From an uncultured Paracoccaceae bacterium (GTDB lineage: Bacteria; Pseudomonadota; Alphaproteobacteria; Rhodobacterales; Rhodobacteraceae), in the NCBI GenBank assembly GCA_937132145.1, contig CAKZNY010000118.1, forward strand, positions 1-5,939: a stretch of 5,939 nucleotides of DNA, given 5' to 3'. The notes below the pieces were generated by a model, which was not told the origin of the DNA, ran no database searches, and saw only the letters and a list, made by a program, of their open reading frames with translations. Shown here piece by piece: positions 1-5,939 of this stretch (position 1 is its first letter; each line of letters starts with the position of its first letter). The position numbers were made by a program, and so were the translations under genes.

Positions 1-321
1 GCCATCGTTGGCGGCGATCACCACCAAAACGGAGACGAACGCGAAGCTAGTGCCTTGCATGATTGGCAAACGCGCCCCGATCGGGCCCATGCCAACCGTC
101 TGGAACAACGTCGCAATACCGGCAAATAGCATCGCCATTTGAACGAGATACGTCATGTCTTCGCCGCCAAACGCGAAACCGGCAGCACCCGCCACGATGA
201 TCGAGGGTGTCACGTTGGAGGCAAACATCGCCAATACATGCTGGATTCCAAGCGGTATCGCCTGTGCCATTGGTGGGGTGATATTCGGGTCGCTGAACGC
301 CCCTTTTGATATGTCAGTCAT
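1..321 (-). CDS. NCS2-family nucleobase (probably xanthine/urate-type) permease, N-terminal fragment
   Basis: This gene runs off the left edge; 107 codons from its ATG (319-321) are visible. The protein starts MTDISKGAFSDPNITPP and then enters membrane helices at about residues 22-45, 58-78 and 88-104. The sequence IQHVLAMF in the first helix is the glutamine-histidine motif of the NCS2 (NAT) nucleobase:cation symporters. The later G-ARLPIMQGTSFAF stretch also fits this family and looks closer to xanthine/urate permeases than to UraA-type uracil permeases. Such proteins sit in the inner membrane and import a purine or pyrimidine base with protons. The substrate cannot be settled here because the substrate-site helices (TM8, TM10) lie outside the window. 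AGGAG (complement of 331-335) stands 9 bases before the ATG. A second ATG at 326 is out of frame and stops after two codons. The gene is divergent from mgtE. Confidence 0.88.
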   Translation of the reverse strand, partial: MTDISKGAFSDPNITPPMAQAIPLGIQHVLAMFASNVTPSIIVAGAAGFAFGGEDMTYLVQMAMLFAGIATLFQTVGMGPIGARLPIMQGTSFAFVSVLVVIAANDG

Positions 322-424
322 TTCATAACTCTCCTGTCCATTGTTGAAAACGGTCTTGCGTCAAATTGAATGCTGCCGTTATTGATGGCTAATCGGCGGA
401 TTATCGCTCAAAGTTGCGGATTTG

Positions 425-454
425 TATCTACACCAAAGCGTGAAAGAGTTTCAA
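425..454 (-). promoter_or_regulatory. Candidate sigma-70-type promoter for the NCS2 permease
   Basis: On the minus strand a TTGAAA -35 box (complement of 449-454) is followed, after 18 bases, by a TAGATA -10 box (complement of 425-430). Transcription would start near 418, giving a leader of about 95 bases before the permease ATG. The match to consensus is fair and the position is suitable, but A/T-rich intergenic DNA yields such pairs by chance. I recognise no known purine riboswitch in the leader. Confidence 0.3.
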
Positions 455-524
455 TAAAACCAGAACTGTTGGCATATGCTGTGGTCGAATGGTGTGCGCC
501 GTCCATCTGTTGGGGGTGCGGCGT

Positions 525-552
525 CGGGATGCGGCCTGTGCCGGATATCCCG
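525..552 (+). other. Nested hairpin upstream of mgtE, possible structured RNA
   Basis: CGGGAT (525-530) pairs perfectly with ATCCCG (547-552). Inside it CGGC (532-535) pairs with GCCG (540-543) around a CTGT loop, leaving a small asymmetric internal loop. In plus-strand RNA the stem can be lengthened with flanking GCGGCG (518-523) and CGTTGT (553-558), using G-U pairs and a bulged U. Those G-U pairs would be lost in the minus-strand transcript, so the structure favours the mgtE sense. Whether it is transcribed is unknown, because the mgtE promoter is not clear. It lies about 140 bases before the mgtE start and does not match the M-box magnesium riboswitch as I know it. Confidence 0.3.
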
Positions 553-626
553 CGTTGTTTGAGGCTGTGCGTCACAATAGGCCAAAAAACATCGTAAAAA
601 AGAGTATCCACACCCTTAATCCACGT

Positions 627-632
627 TATAAA
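627..632 (+). promoter_or_regulatory. Possible -10 element for mgtE
   Basis: TATAAA matches the sigma-70 -10 consensus at five of six bases and lies 60 bases before the mgtE ATG. No good -35 box lies 16-18 bases upstream; the sequence there is around GTATCC. If real, the promoter would be weak or activator-dependent, and the ATCCAC copies at 606-611 and 619-624 would be candidate binding sites. This is a tentative reading. Confidence 0.22.
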
Positions 633-692
633 AAGCGGAATACCTTCAGTCCACCGTGGTGCGATTTCACACCAAAACCAGCGAGGGTTCGT

Positions 693-2066
693 ATGCCCGA
701 TAATATAATCCGTGAAGACAAAGACGTTTATGCGCTAGGCTTTGGGCTGGTGAATGCCGTGTTGGGGGCCGTTGACGAAGGCTCGCAATCCGCGCTGCTA
801 CTGTTGTTCGAGGACCTGCACGAAGCGGATATCGCCGACCTTCTGGAGCAAATCGGGGCGGTGGATCGCCGTCGTCTTATCCGTCTTTGGGGGGATCATG
901 TTGACGGCGAGGTTCTGTCCGAACTCGAAGAAGGTGTGCGCGACGAGATCATGGCCGAAACGCCTGACGCGGTTCTGGCCGAGGTGTTCAAAGACCTTGA
1001 TACCGACGACGTTGTCTATCTGGTCGAGGATCTGGATGCGTCACAACAAGAAACCCTGCTGGGTTCGCTGGGCGATGCGGACCGTGTCGCGGTCGAGCAA
1101 TCGCTTCTGTACATGGTCGACACCGCCGGTCGCCTGATGCAACGCGAGATGGTTCTGGCCCCCAACCACTGGACCGTTGGCGATACGATTGATTTTATGC
1201 GAGCCAGCGAGGACTTGCCGCAAGATTTCTATGATGTGGTTGTGGTCGATCCGGCCATGCATCCGGTTGCTTCCGTTCCGCTTAGCCGGATCATCGGGGC
1301 GGCGCGCGAAGTGCCGTTGATGGATTTGGCGCATGAGGATTTCCGCGTCATTCCTGTTGATCAATCCAAAGAAGACGTGGCCTATGCGTTCAACCAGTAC
1401 CACATGGTTTCCGCGCCAGTGGTGGAGGCGTCGGGCCGCTTGGTCGGGGTTATTACCATCGACGACGCCATGGAAATTCTGGAAGATCACGCCGAGGAGG
1501 ACATGAACCTGCTGGCCGGTCTTATTGACGAGGATCTGTCCAGCCGCGTCTGGAAAACCATGCGCCGCCGGTTTCCATGGCTGGCGGTTAATCTTTTCAC
1601 CTCGGTTCTGGCGTCCATTGTAATCGCCCAGTTCGCCAGCACGATCGAAGCGATTGTGGCCCTTGCGGTGCTGATGCCAATCGTGGCTTCCATGGGCGGG
1701 AATGCGGGAACACAGACATTGACGGTGACCGTGCGGGCCCTTGCAACGCGGGATTTGACGCCTGCGAACGCCTCGCGGATTGTGTTGCGAGAGTTTTTAG
1801 TCGGGGCCGCTAACGGGGTTGTGTTCGCGGTGATTATTGGGATCGTCGGTTTTGTGTGGTACGGCAGCGTCATGCTGGGCGTGGTGCTTGGCCTTGCGAT
1901 GGTCGGCAACATGCTGGTCGCTGGCATGGCGGGTATTTTGATACCCATTGGGCTGGACAAAGTTGGTGCGGACCCCGCGCTGGCGTCGGGGGTGTTTGTA
2001 ACAACGGTGACGGACATCGTCGGGTTCTTTGCATTCCTTTGGCTGGCGAGCGCGCTGTTACTGTAA
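693..2066 (+). CDS. mgtE: Magnesium transporter MgtE
   Basis: MgtE is an inner-membrane, Mg2+-gated channel that imports magnesium as a homodimer. The 457 residues fit the family length (about 450). In order: an acidic MgtE N domain (about 33-135), two CBS domains (about 150-205 and 210-265), an acidic linker and plug helix (about 257-290), and a five-helix membrane domain (about 295-457). RRRFPWLAVNLFTSVLAS opens the first helix, MPIVASMGGNAGTQ (328-341) is the family's pore-region signature, and Asp441 in TTVTDIVGFF corresponds to the critical pore aspartate (Asp432) of Thermus MgtE. Acidic residues at 257-270 (DDAMEILEDHAEED) are where Mg2+ locks the channel shut in the known structure. 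The first CBS domain lacks the usual 'VVDxxGxLVG' strand. I chose the ATG at 693 because GAGGG (683-687) lies 5 bases upstream and homology begins there; an in-frame extension to 489 has no MgtE character. The gene stands alone and is convergent with the next one. Confidence 0.95.
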   Translation: MPDNIIREDKDVYALGFGLVNAVLGAVDEGSQSALLLLFEDLHEADIADLLEQIGAVDRRRLIRLWGDHVDGEVLSELEEGVRDEIMAETPDAVLAEVFKDLDTDDVVYLVEDLDASQQETLLGSLGDADRVAVEQSLLYMVDTAGRLMQREMVLAPNHWTVGDTIDFMRASEDLPQDFYDVVVVDPAMHPVASVPLSRIIGAAREVPLMDLAHEDFRVIPVDQSKEDVAYAFNQYHMVSAPVVEASGRLVGVITIDDAMEILEDHAEEDMNLLAGLIDEDLSSRVWKTMRRRFPWLAVNLFTSVLASIVIAQFASTIEAIVALAVLMPIVASMGGNAGTQTLTVTVRALATRDLTPANASRIVLREFLVGAANGVVFAVIIGIVGFVWYGSVMLGVVLGLAMVGNMLVAGMAGILIPIGLDKVGADPALASGVFVTTVTDIVGFFAFLWLASALLL

Positions 2067-2091
2067 GTGGGAGCGGCGATTATCGGCATGG

Positions 2092-2111
2092 AGTGCGGGC
2101 ATTCCTGCACT
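2092..2111. terminator. Hairpin between convergent genes, possible weak bidirectional terminator
   Basis: AGTGCGGG (2092-2099) can pair with CCTGCACT (2104-2111) around a CATT loop, with seven Watson-Crick pairs and one G-U pair. It begins 26 bases after the mgtE stop and reaches the last base of the stop codon of the converging gene. There is no U-tract on either side, so it is not a canonical intrinsic terminator. Confidence 0.3.
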
Positions 2112-4381
2112 TATCCCTCGGCTGGTAACTTCAGCGTTTTGTTGCGGCCGCCCTTTTTTAGACGAACTTCGCTTTCGGCAATGGCGACAATTGTCCAGCC
2201 ATCAATCTTGTTACCAACTTCCACCATTGTGTATTTACCGCCGCGTTGCCGCAGCAAGGCGCGGTAATCGCCAGGGGTTCCAAATACGCCGATCAAGCTG
2301 GTTTCGCGCAGGTTAATCCCGTTTTCAATCGTCGCCGTACGCGCCACATTGGCCGAGGTTGGCAGGCTAACTTGGCGCGGAGCGTCGGTGAATGTCGGGG
2401 TCACGCGGGCCTGCTCGGCTATCGTTTCGGCCATTGCCTGAACTTTATCGGCAAATCCGGCGGGGCGATGTAGCGGCACAAATGCAGTCGGCACGGCCGC
2501 TTTCGAAAGGCTGGCGACGATTGCCGTTACTACAACGGAATCTGGTCGAACCAGCGGGCGCAAGCGTTGGGCGTCGGTCAACTCGGGTTCCGGTTCTGCC
2601 GCGATGATGCCTGTACCGCCGCTGATTTCATCGCCGCCACGAAGTGTTGGCAATGTGGCGGGGCGGCCCGTCAGGACGTTCGCGGGAATGGCTTGCAGCG
2701 CGGCAATTCTGGCGGCCTCGGCTACGGGATCAAGGGGTTCGGGTTCTACCGCCGCCTCGGGTTCAGGTACGTTTTCGGGGATCGCGCCAATCTCGATGCC
2801 GCCACGAAGTATTGGAAGGATCGCGGGGCGGCCCTGGAACACGCGGGGGGGGATGCGTTGCAATTCTTCAGTGGTCAGGCCGGAAATAATCGTTGTGAAC
2901 AGGACCAGAGGTTCACCGTCAGGGCCGGTTTCAACGGACGCTGGTTCTTCGACAACAACCGGTTCGGGCGGCGGGTCGGTAAGATTTCGGCCATCCCGCA
3001 GCATTGGCGTGATGGCCGGAAAACTGTTTATGATGATCGGGGGCAAGGCCTGAAGCTCGGCGATGGTTAACGTCGGGGGCGGCGGCGGTAGGGGTACGTC
3101 CGAAATCTCGACGCCGTTGCGCAAGATTGGCAAAATCGATGGTCGCCCGATGATCACATTTGTCGGCGCTTGTTCCAGTATTTCTGTTCGCTCCAACTGG
3201 ACCAATGCCGCGTTGTTGCTCCGCACCTGTGTCAGCCCCAGACTGTCGTTATATTTGCGAAGCTGCGCGGCCAGAACCACGGTGCTGTCATCGCGCGGCA
3301 ACACATCCGTCAACCGAGGAGAGCTGACGTAAGTCGACTTAGCCGCCACCGTGGCATAGCGATCCATCGGGGTTCCACCATTAAAATCCAGCGCCGAAGC
3401 GGAGTTTTCAAAGGTGATAGACTTGGTGGCTGTGACTGGAAATCCAGTGGTCTCCGGCGCGGGCAAATTGTCAGCCCCAGAAGGGGTGAGAATTTCGGGT
3501 AAGGCCGTGTCAGCATTGATTGCGCTTAACGGCGGAGCCATCCGGGGCACCTCGGAAATTTCTAGCGAGGAGGCAAGGGGCGCCTGTTCAATCAACGTTT
3601 CGAACGGCGTGACGGTGATGTCATGGTCCGGTAAAGGCTCTAGATTATCATCAAACGATATAATCTTCGGCGTCTGCCTCTCCGTATTTTCGGCAACGTC
3701 GGTGGGGCGAATAGGGGCGCGCGGGTCCTCGTCAACGTCAAGAACACGTTCTGCGGTGGCCTCGATTGCGATGCTGGGATCGGGGGCGAAATCGATAGTA
3801 TTGTAAATCCAGTAACCGCCTGCGATCAGCGCCGCCAGTGCCGCAGCTATACCCGCGAAAAATCCGATTTTGGCATAGTTAATGGCGATTTTCGGTGGGG
3901 GTGTGATCGAAAAATACGGTTGCTTATAGAATCCGGCGATGCGGTCGCGCGATGTGATCCCGTCACTGCTAAAGCCGTATCCGCGGGCGAAGCGGTTTGC
4001 TTCTTGCAAAACTCCGCGGTTAACGGCGGCGATTTTTACGTTGCCGTTAACGTCTTCCTCGCCAAAATGGACGATGTATTCACCGTCGGAAAAGGCAGGG
4101 TCGGCGCGCACGATTGCTTCGGCTTCGGCTTGGCGATCAGCGGGTTCCTTGGCGGTTAGTTTAACCTCTAACCCCTTGATTTGCTCGGGGGGCAGCCATA
4201 TCTGGTTCTTGAAAAACCGGCCTTGAGACGCCCGCGCGACCTGCCGCATGGTAACCATTTTCTTTGGTAAAAACGGGTCGTTCAACGCAGCCGCAGATAT
4301 CCTGCGCCACACGCCGTCGTAGGACAGCTCGTGTAGCAGGATTCCATCCCTGGATAGTTCCAGTGCCAGAACGGGTTGCAT
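2111..4381 (-). CDS. Large one-TM envelope protein with PilP-like C-terminal domain (pilus/secretion assembly type)
   Basis: This 756-residue protein resembles Rhodobacteraceae proteins annotated as PilP-like or hypothetical; its exact job is unknown. Residues 1-160 (start MQPVLALELSRDGILL, later WLPPEQIKGLEV and KIAAVNRGVLQEANRFA) recall the actin-like cytoplasmic part of GspL/PilM. A membrane helix spans about 171-193; the lysines just before it suggest N-terminus in, C-terminus in the periplasm. A long acidic, proline-rich linker follows with four degenerate repeats (395-586) and a PPPPP run (432-436). LRPLVRPDS is at 607-615. The C-terminal domain (about 682-753, NLRETSLIGVFGTP, then YTMVEVGNKIDGWTIVAI and LKKGGRNKTLKLP) has the small beta fold of PilP/GspC, which in those systems links inner-membrane parts to the secretin. 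I see no cysteine. The ATG at 4381 was chosen; TTG at 4384 is in frame and better spaced (8 bases) from AAGGG at 4393-4397. No other pil or gsp gene is nearby. Confidence 0.8.
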   Translation of the reverse strand: MQPVLALELSRDGILLHELSYDGVWRRISAAALNDPFLPKKMVTMRQVARASQGRFFKNQIWLPPEQIKGLEVKLTAKEPADRQAEAEAIVRADPAFSDGEYIVHFGEEDVNGNVKIAAVNRGVLQEANRFARGYGFSSDGITSRDRIAGFYKQPYFSITPPPKIAINYAKIGFFAGIAAALAALIAGGYWIYNTIDFAPDPSIAIEATAERVLDVDEDPRAPIRPTDVAENTERQTPKIISFDDNLEPLPDHDITVTPFETLIEQAPLASSLEISEVPRMAPPLSAINADTALPEILTPSGADNLPAPETTGFPVTATKSITFENSASALDFNGGTPMDRYATVAAKSTYVSSPRLTDVLPRDDSTVVLAAQLRKYNDSLGLTQVRSNNAALVQLERTEILEQAPTNVIIGRPSILPILRNGVEISDVPLPPPPPTLTIAELQALPPIIINSFPAITPMLRDGRNLTDPPPEPVVVEEPASVETGPDGEPLVLFTTIISGLTTEELQRIPPRVFQGRPAILPILRGGIEIGAIPENVPEPEAAVEPEPLDPVAEAARIAALQAIPANVLTGRPATLPTLRGGDEISGGTGIIAAEPEPELTDAQRLRPLVRPDSVVVTAIVASLSKAAVPTAFVPLHRPAGFADKVQAMAETIAEQARVTPTFTDAPRQVSLPTSANVARTATIENGINLRETSLIGVFGTPGDYRALLRQRGGKYTMVEVGNKIDGWTIVAIAESEVRLKKGGRNKTLKLPAEG
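2624..3199 (-). repeat. Four degenerate protein repeats, core GRPxxLPxLRxGxEI
   Basis: Within the PilP-like protein a unit of about 30 residues recurs at residues 395-426, 441-467, 504-531 and 559-586 (DNA 3104-3199, 2981-3061, 2789-2872 and 2624-2707). The pattern is roughly L-x-x-I/A-P-x-x-V-x-x-G-R-P-A-I-L-P-I-L-R-G-G-x-E-I. Copies 1, 3 and 4 are close to each other; copy 2 is worn (NSFPAITPMLRDGRNL). Variable acidic, proline-rich spacers of roughly 15-35 residues separate them. At DNA level the shared GCCGCCACGAAGT core (plus strand) is visible in copies 3 and 4, which suggests a fairly recent duplication of that pair. Function is unknown; a periplasmic binding or extended-spacer role is inference from its position after the membrane helix. 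Confidence 0.8.
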
Positions 4382-4384
4382 CAA

Positions 4385-4403
4385 TTAAATTGCCCTTAAC
4401 CAT
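4385..4403. promoter_or_regulatory. CtrA-like binding site overlapping the ribosome binding site of the PilP-like gene
   Basis: The plus strand reads TTAA (4385-4388), seven bases, then TTAACCAT (4396-4403). This matches both the full TTAA-N7-TTAA consensus and the TTAACCAT half-site of the alphaproteobacterial cell-cycle/motility regulator CtrA. It begins 4 bases upstream of the ATG and covers the AAGGG ribosome binding sequence of the minus-strand gene. A site so close to the start would fit repression, or a promoter placed unusually near the gene. Part of the match may simply reflect ribosome binding site bases, and no binding has been shown. Confidence 0.4.
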
Positions 4404-4488
4404 TTTCCGGCCCAAAAGGGCGGGAACATCATTATTACTAATGCATTCTTAAAGGCTTTGATCCAGTTTGTGGAGACGTTTTTCGCCC

Positions 4489-4516
4489 TCGCGCAGCAGA
4501 ATGCCCTGCTGCGCGA
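4489..4516 (-). terminator. Strong hairpin just downstream of metY
   Basis: Bases 4489-4499 and 4506-4516 form a perfect 11-bp stem (TCGCGCAGCAG with its complement) around a 6-base loop. In the metY direction it starts 11 bases after the stop codon, where a transcript end would be expected. The U-tract is missing: the bases that follow in the transcript are GGGCGAAAAAC. It is therefore either a non-canonical terminator or an mRNA 3'-end stabiliser. It separates metY from the PilP-like gene, arguing that the latter has its own promoter. Confidence 0.5.
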
Positions 4517-4527
4517 AAATCGGCGTA

Positions 4528-5817
4528 CTATTTGACCGCTTTGGCCAGTGCCTGATCCAGATCGCGGATCAAATCGGCGACGGTTTCGGTTCCGATGGAC
4601 AGGCGCACGACGTTGGCGGAGGCCCCTGCGGCCTCTTGCTGTTCGGCCGTCAATTGCCGGTGCGTGGTCGAGGCCGCGTGGATGATCAGGCTGCGCGTGT
4701 CGCCCAAATTGGCCACATGGCTGAAAATCTCGACGCTATCGACCAGCTTCACACAGGCCGCATATCCGCCTTTGACCGCAAAGTTGAACAGCGCGCCCGC
4801 GCCCTTTGGATAAAGGCGTTTCGCACGGTCGCGGTAAGGCGAGGAAGGCAGGCCGGCGTAGGTCACGAAATCCACGCGCGGGTCATTTTCCAGCCATGTA
4901 GCAACCGTCACGGCATTTTCCACGTGGCGATCCATCCGCAAGCTAAGGGTTTCAATCCCCATCAATGTGTAGTGCGCGGCTTGCGGATTCAGGGTCATGC
5001 CAAGGTCGCGCAGGCCAATGGCGATGCCGTGAAAAGTGAAGGCGAGGTTGCCGAAGGTCTCGTGGAAGGTCATGCCGTGGTAGGCCGGTTCGGGTTGCGA
5101 GAGCGAGGGGAATTTATCGCTGGCGGACCAATCAAAATTGCCGCTATCCACAACGACGCCGCCCATAACCGTACCGTTGCCCGTCAGGTATTTGGTGGTG
5201 GAGTGCACGACCAGCGTCGCCCCTTGGGAAATCGGTTGGCACAGGTACGGCGTGGCCAAAGTGTTATCCACGATCAGCGGGACGCCCAAGCGCTCGGTCA
5301 CCGCAGCAACAGCCGGGATATCGGTTAGATAGCCGCCGGGGTTGGAAATGCTTTCACAAAAAACCGCCTTGGTGTTTTCATCCGCTGCCTCGGCGATGGC
5401 ATCGAGATCGTCGAAGTCAACGAATGTGGCCGACCACCCGAAGCGTTTAATCGTGTGGCTGAATTGGGTGATGGACCCGCCGTAAAGACGGGTTGATACG
5501 ATAATATTATCCCCCGGACGCATCAGCGGGAAAAGCGCCATGATCTGCGCGGCATGACCAGAAGAACAGGCCACAGCCCCGACGCCACCTTCCAGTGTCG
5601 CCACACGTTCTTGCAAAACCGCAACCGTGGGGTTGGTTAAACGGGAATAAATGTACCCGACTTCCTGAAGATTAAACAGCGCCGCCGCGTGATCCGCATC
5701 ACGAAATACATAGGCCGTCGTCTGGTAAATCGGCGTTTGACGCGCACCTGTGGCGGGGTCTGGCCGCGCGCCAGCGTGGATTTGCAGGGTGTCGAAACCG
5801 TAGGGTGTGTCGATCAT
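4528..5817 (-). CDS. metY: O-acetylhomoserine aminocarboxypropyltransferase (O-acetylhomoserine sulfhydrylase)
   Basis: This cytoplasmic PLP enzyme of the Cys/Met metabolism family makes homocysteine from O-acetylhomoserine and sulfide (direct sulfhydrylation), the step before methionine synthase. The 429 residues are the usual MetY length, longer than MetB/MetZ (about 390-400), and the start FDTLQIHAGARPDPATGARQ is MetY-like. Visible active-site elements are YSRLTNPT (57-64), SSGHA (85-89), Tyr112 in RLYGGS (stacks on PLP), Asp184 in IVDNT (pyridine nitrogen), Lys209 in HSTTKYLTG (Schiff base) and Arg405 in VVRLSIGTE (substrate carboxylate). The frame is intact. The ATG at 5817 is supported by GGAG 6 bases upstream (complement of 5824-5827). 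I found no SAM-II, SAM/SAH or other methionine-type riboswitch in the 122 upstream bases. A MetZ (O-succinylhomoserine) specificity is possible but less likely from length and N-terminus. Confidence 0.94.
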   Translation of the reverse strand: MIDTPYGFDTLQIHAGARPDPATGARQTPIYQTTAYVFRDADHAAALFNLQEVGYIYSRLTNPTVAVLQERVATLEGGVGAVACSSGHAAQIMALFPLMRPGDNIIVSTRLYGGSITQFSHTIKRFGWSATFVDFDDLDAIAEAADENTKAVFCESISNPGGYLTDIPAVAAVTERLGVPLIVDNTLATPYLCQPISQGATLVVHSTTKYLTGNGTVMGGVVVDSGNFDWSASDKFPSLSQPEPAYHGMTFHETFGNLAFTFHGIAIGLRDLGMTLNPQAAHYTLMGIETLSLRMDRHVENAVTVATWLENDPRVDFVTYAGLPSSPYRDRAKRLYPKGAGALFNFAVKGGYAACVKLVDSVEIFSHVANLGDTRSLIIHAASTTHRQLTAEQQEAAGASANVVRLSIGTETVADLIRDLDQALAKAVK

Positions 5818-5861
5818 GGGAATCTCCGTTTGAGTAAAGAAATGTCGTAAAAACTGACGTG

Positions 5862-5889
5862 TTCACAGGGGCGAGTGTTGCGCTAAATT
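5862..5889 (+). promoter_or_regulatory. Possible promoter for a divergent gene at the right edge
   Basis: TTCACA (5862-5867) and TAAATT (5884-5889) are spaced by 16 bases and resemble sigma-70 boxes. Transcription would start near 5896, only a few bases before an ATG at 5900, implying a leaderless or nearly leaderless mRNA. The match is moderate and could be chance. Confidence 0.2.
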
Positions 5890-5899
5890 CAAATGCGGC

Positions 5900-5939
5900 A
5901 TGTCCTTTCACAACTTCGACGAAATAATCCCTGTGTTAA
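5900..5939 (+). CDS. Possible start of a divergent gene, truncated by the window edge
   Basis: From the ATG at 5900 the plus strand reads MSFHNFDEIIPVL and stays open to the right edge (13 codons). The residue mix looks like a real soluble protein start, and a gene divergent from metY is plausible. No Shine-Dalgarno sequence precedes it, and 40 bases are too few to be sure. An overlapping start at 5893 in another frame (MRHVLSQLRRNN) is the alternative. No family can be named. Confidence 0.28.
   Translation, partial: MSFHNFDEIIPVL

Larger units (their letters stand above)
322..692. other. Divergent intergenic region between the permease and mgtE
   Basis: This 371-base stretch separates two divergent genes. 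It is open in several frames, including an in-frame extension of mgtE back to 489 and a 67-codon minus-strand frame at 408-611. None of these has a convincing ribosome binding site or a recognisable protein, so I treat it as non-coding. It holds a candidate permease promoter (425-454), a nested hairpin (525-552), a run of A and T (583-634) with the -10-like TATAAA at 627-632, and spaced ATCCAC copies at 606-611 and 619-624. TGGTG/CACCA (657-661 with 670-674) can form a small hairpin just ahead of the mgtE ribosome binding site. No known riboswitch class was recognised. Confidence 0.6.

Noticed and set aside
408..611. 67-codon minus-strand open frame upstream of the permease
   Set aside because: It starts with GTG, has no clear Shine-Dalgarno sequence, no recognisable domain, and overlaps the candidate permease promoter. 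I treat it as a chance frame.
604..612. DnaA-box-like GTATCCACA
   Set aside because: One mismatch to TTATCCACA, with only a poor second copy and no cluster, dnaA/dnaN or other origin context.
489..692. 68-codon N-terminal extension of mgtE
   Set aside because: The extension is basic and cysteine-containing with no MgtE character, overlaps promoter-like sequence, and has no good ribosome binding site. The ATG at 693 has a well-spaced GAGGG and gives the usual family length.
2567..3806. Several long plus-strand open frames opposite the PilP-like gene, and a long plus-strand frame opposite metY (4468-5328)
   Set aside because: They are antisense shadows of high-GC coding sequence, with arginine/glycine-rich or low-complexity translations and no domains.
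5864..5935. 7-bp inverted repeat CACAGGG/CCCTGTG
   Set aside because: The arms are 58 bases apart and do not extend; a match of this size is expected by chance in such a stretch.
5818..5939. Methionine-type riboswitch (SAM-II or SAM/SAH) ahead of metY
   Set aside because: These are common before alphaproteobacterial methionine genes, but I could not find their conserved core sequences on the minus strand here.

Overview
The window looks like ordinary chromosome from an alphaproteobacterium, most likely Rhodobacteraceae (Roseobacter-type). The evidence is the moderately high GC, the MgtE and MetY sequence styles, and a large envelope protein of a type I associate with that family: a one-TM protein with a proline-rich middle, an 'LRPxxRPDS' motif and a PilP-like C-terminal domain. 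The taxonomic call is inference from protein style, not from a marker gene. No tRNA, rRNA, CRISPR array, insertion sequence or phage gene was seen.

Layout. Bases 1-321 (minus) hold the N-terminal third or so of an NCS2-type purine/pyrimidine permease that runs off the left edge. Bases 322-692 are a divergent intergenic region with a candidate permease promoter, a nested hairpin and an A/T-rich stretch upstream of mgtE. Bases 693-2066 (plus) encode a full-length MgtE magnesium channel/transporter. It converges, across a 44-base gap with a small hairpin, on a 756-residue minus-strand gene (2111-4381). That protein has a GspL/PilM-like N-terminal part, one membrane helix, four degenerate GRPxxLPxLRxG repeats and a C-terminal PilP-like domain. 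Upstream of it, bases 4382-4527 hold a CtrA-like site at the start codon and a strong hairpin. Next is a full-length metY (4528-5817, minus), a PLP enzyme of direct sulfhydrylation in methionine synthesis. The last 120 bases are its upstream region and perhaps the first codons of a divergent plus-strand gene.

The genes do not form one pathway. Base uptake, magnesium homeostasis, a surface or secretion assembly protein and methionine synthesis sit next to each other as separate transcription units. The only same-strand neighbours, metY and the PilP-like gene, are separated by 146 bases and a hairpin. The most interesting item is the PilP-like gene, both for its merged architecture with an internal repeat family and for the TTAA-N7-TTAA site overlapping its ribosome binding site. 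I see no clear evidence of a wholly new system.
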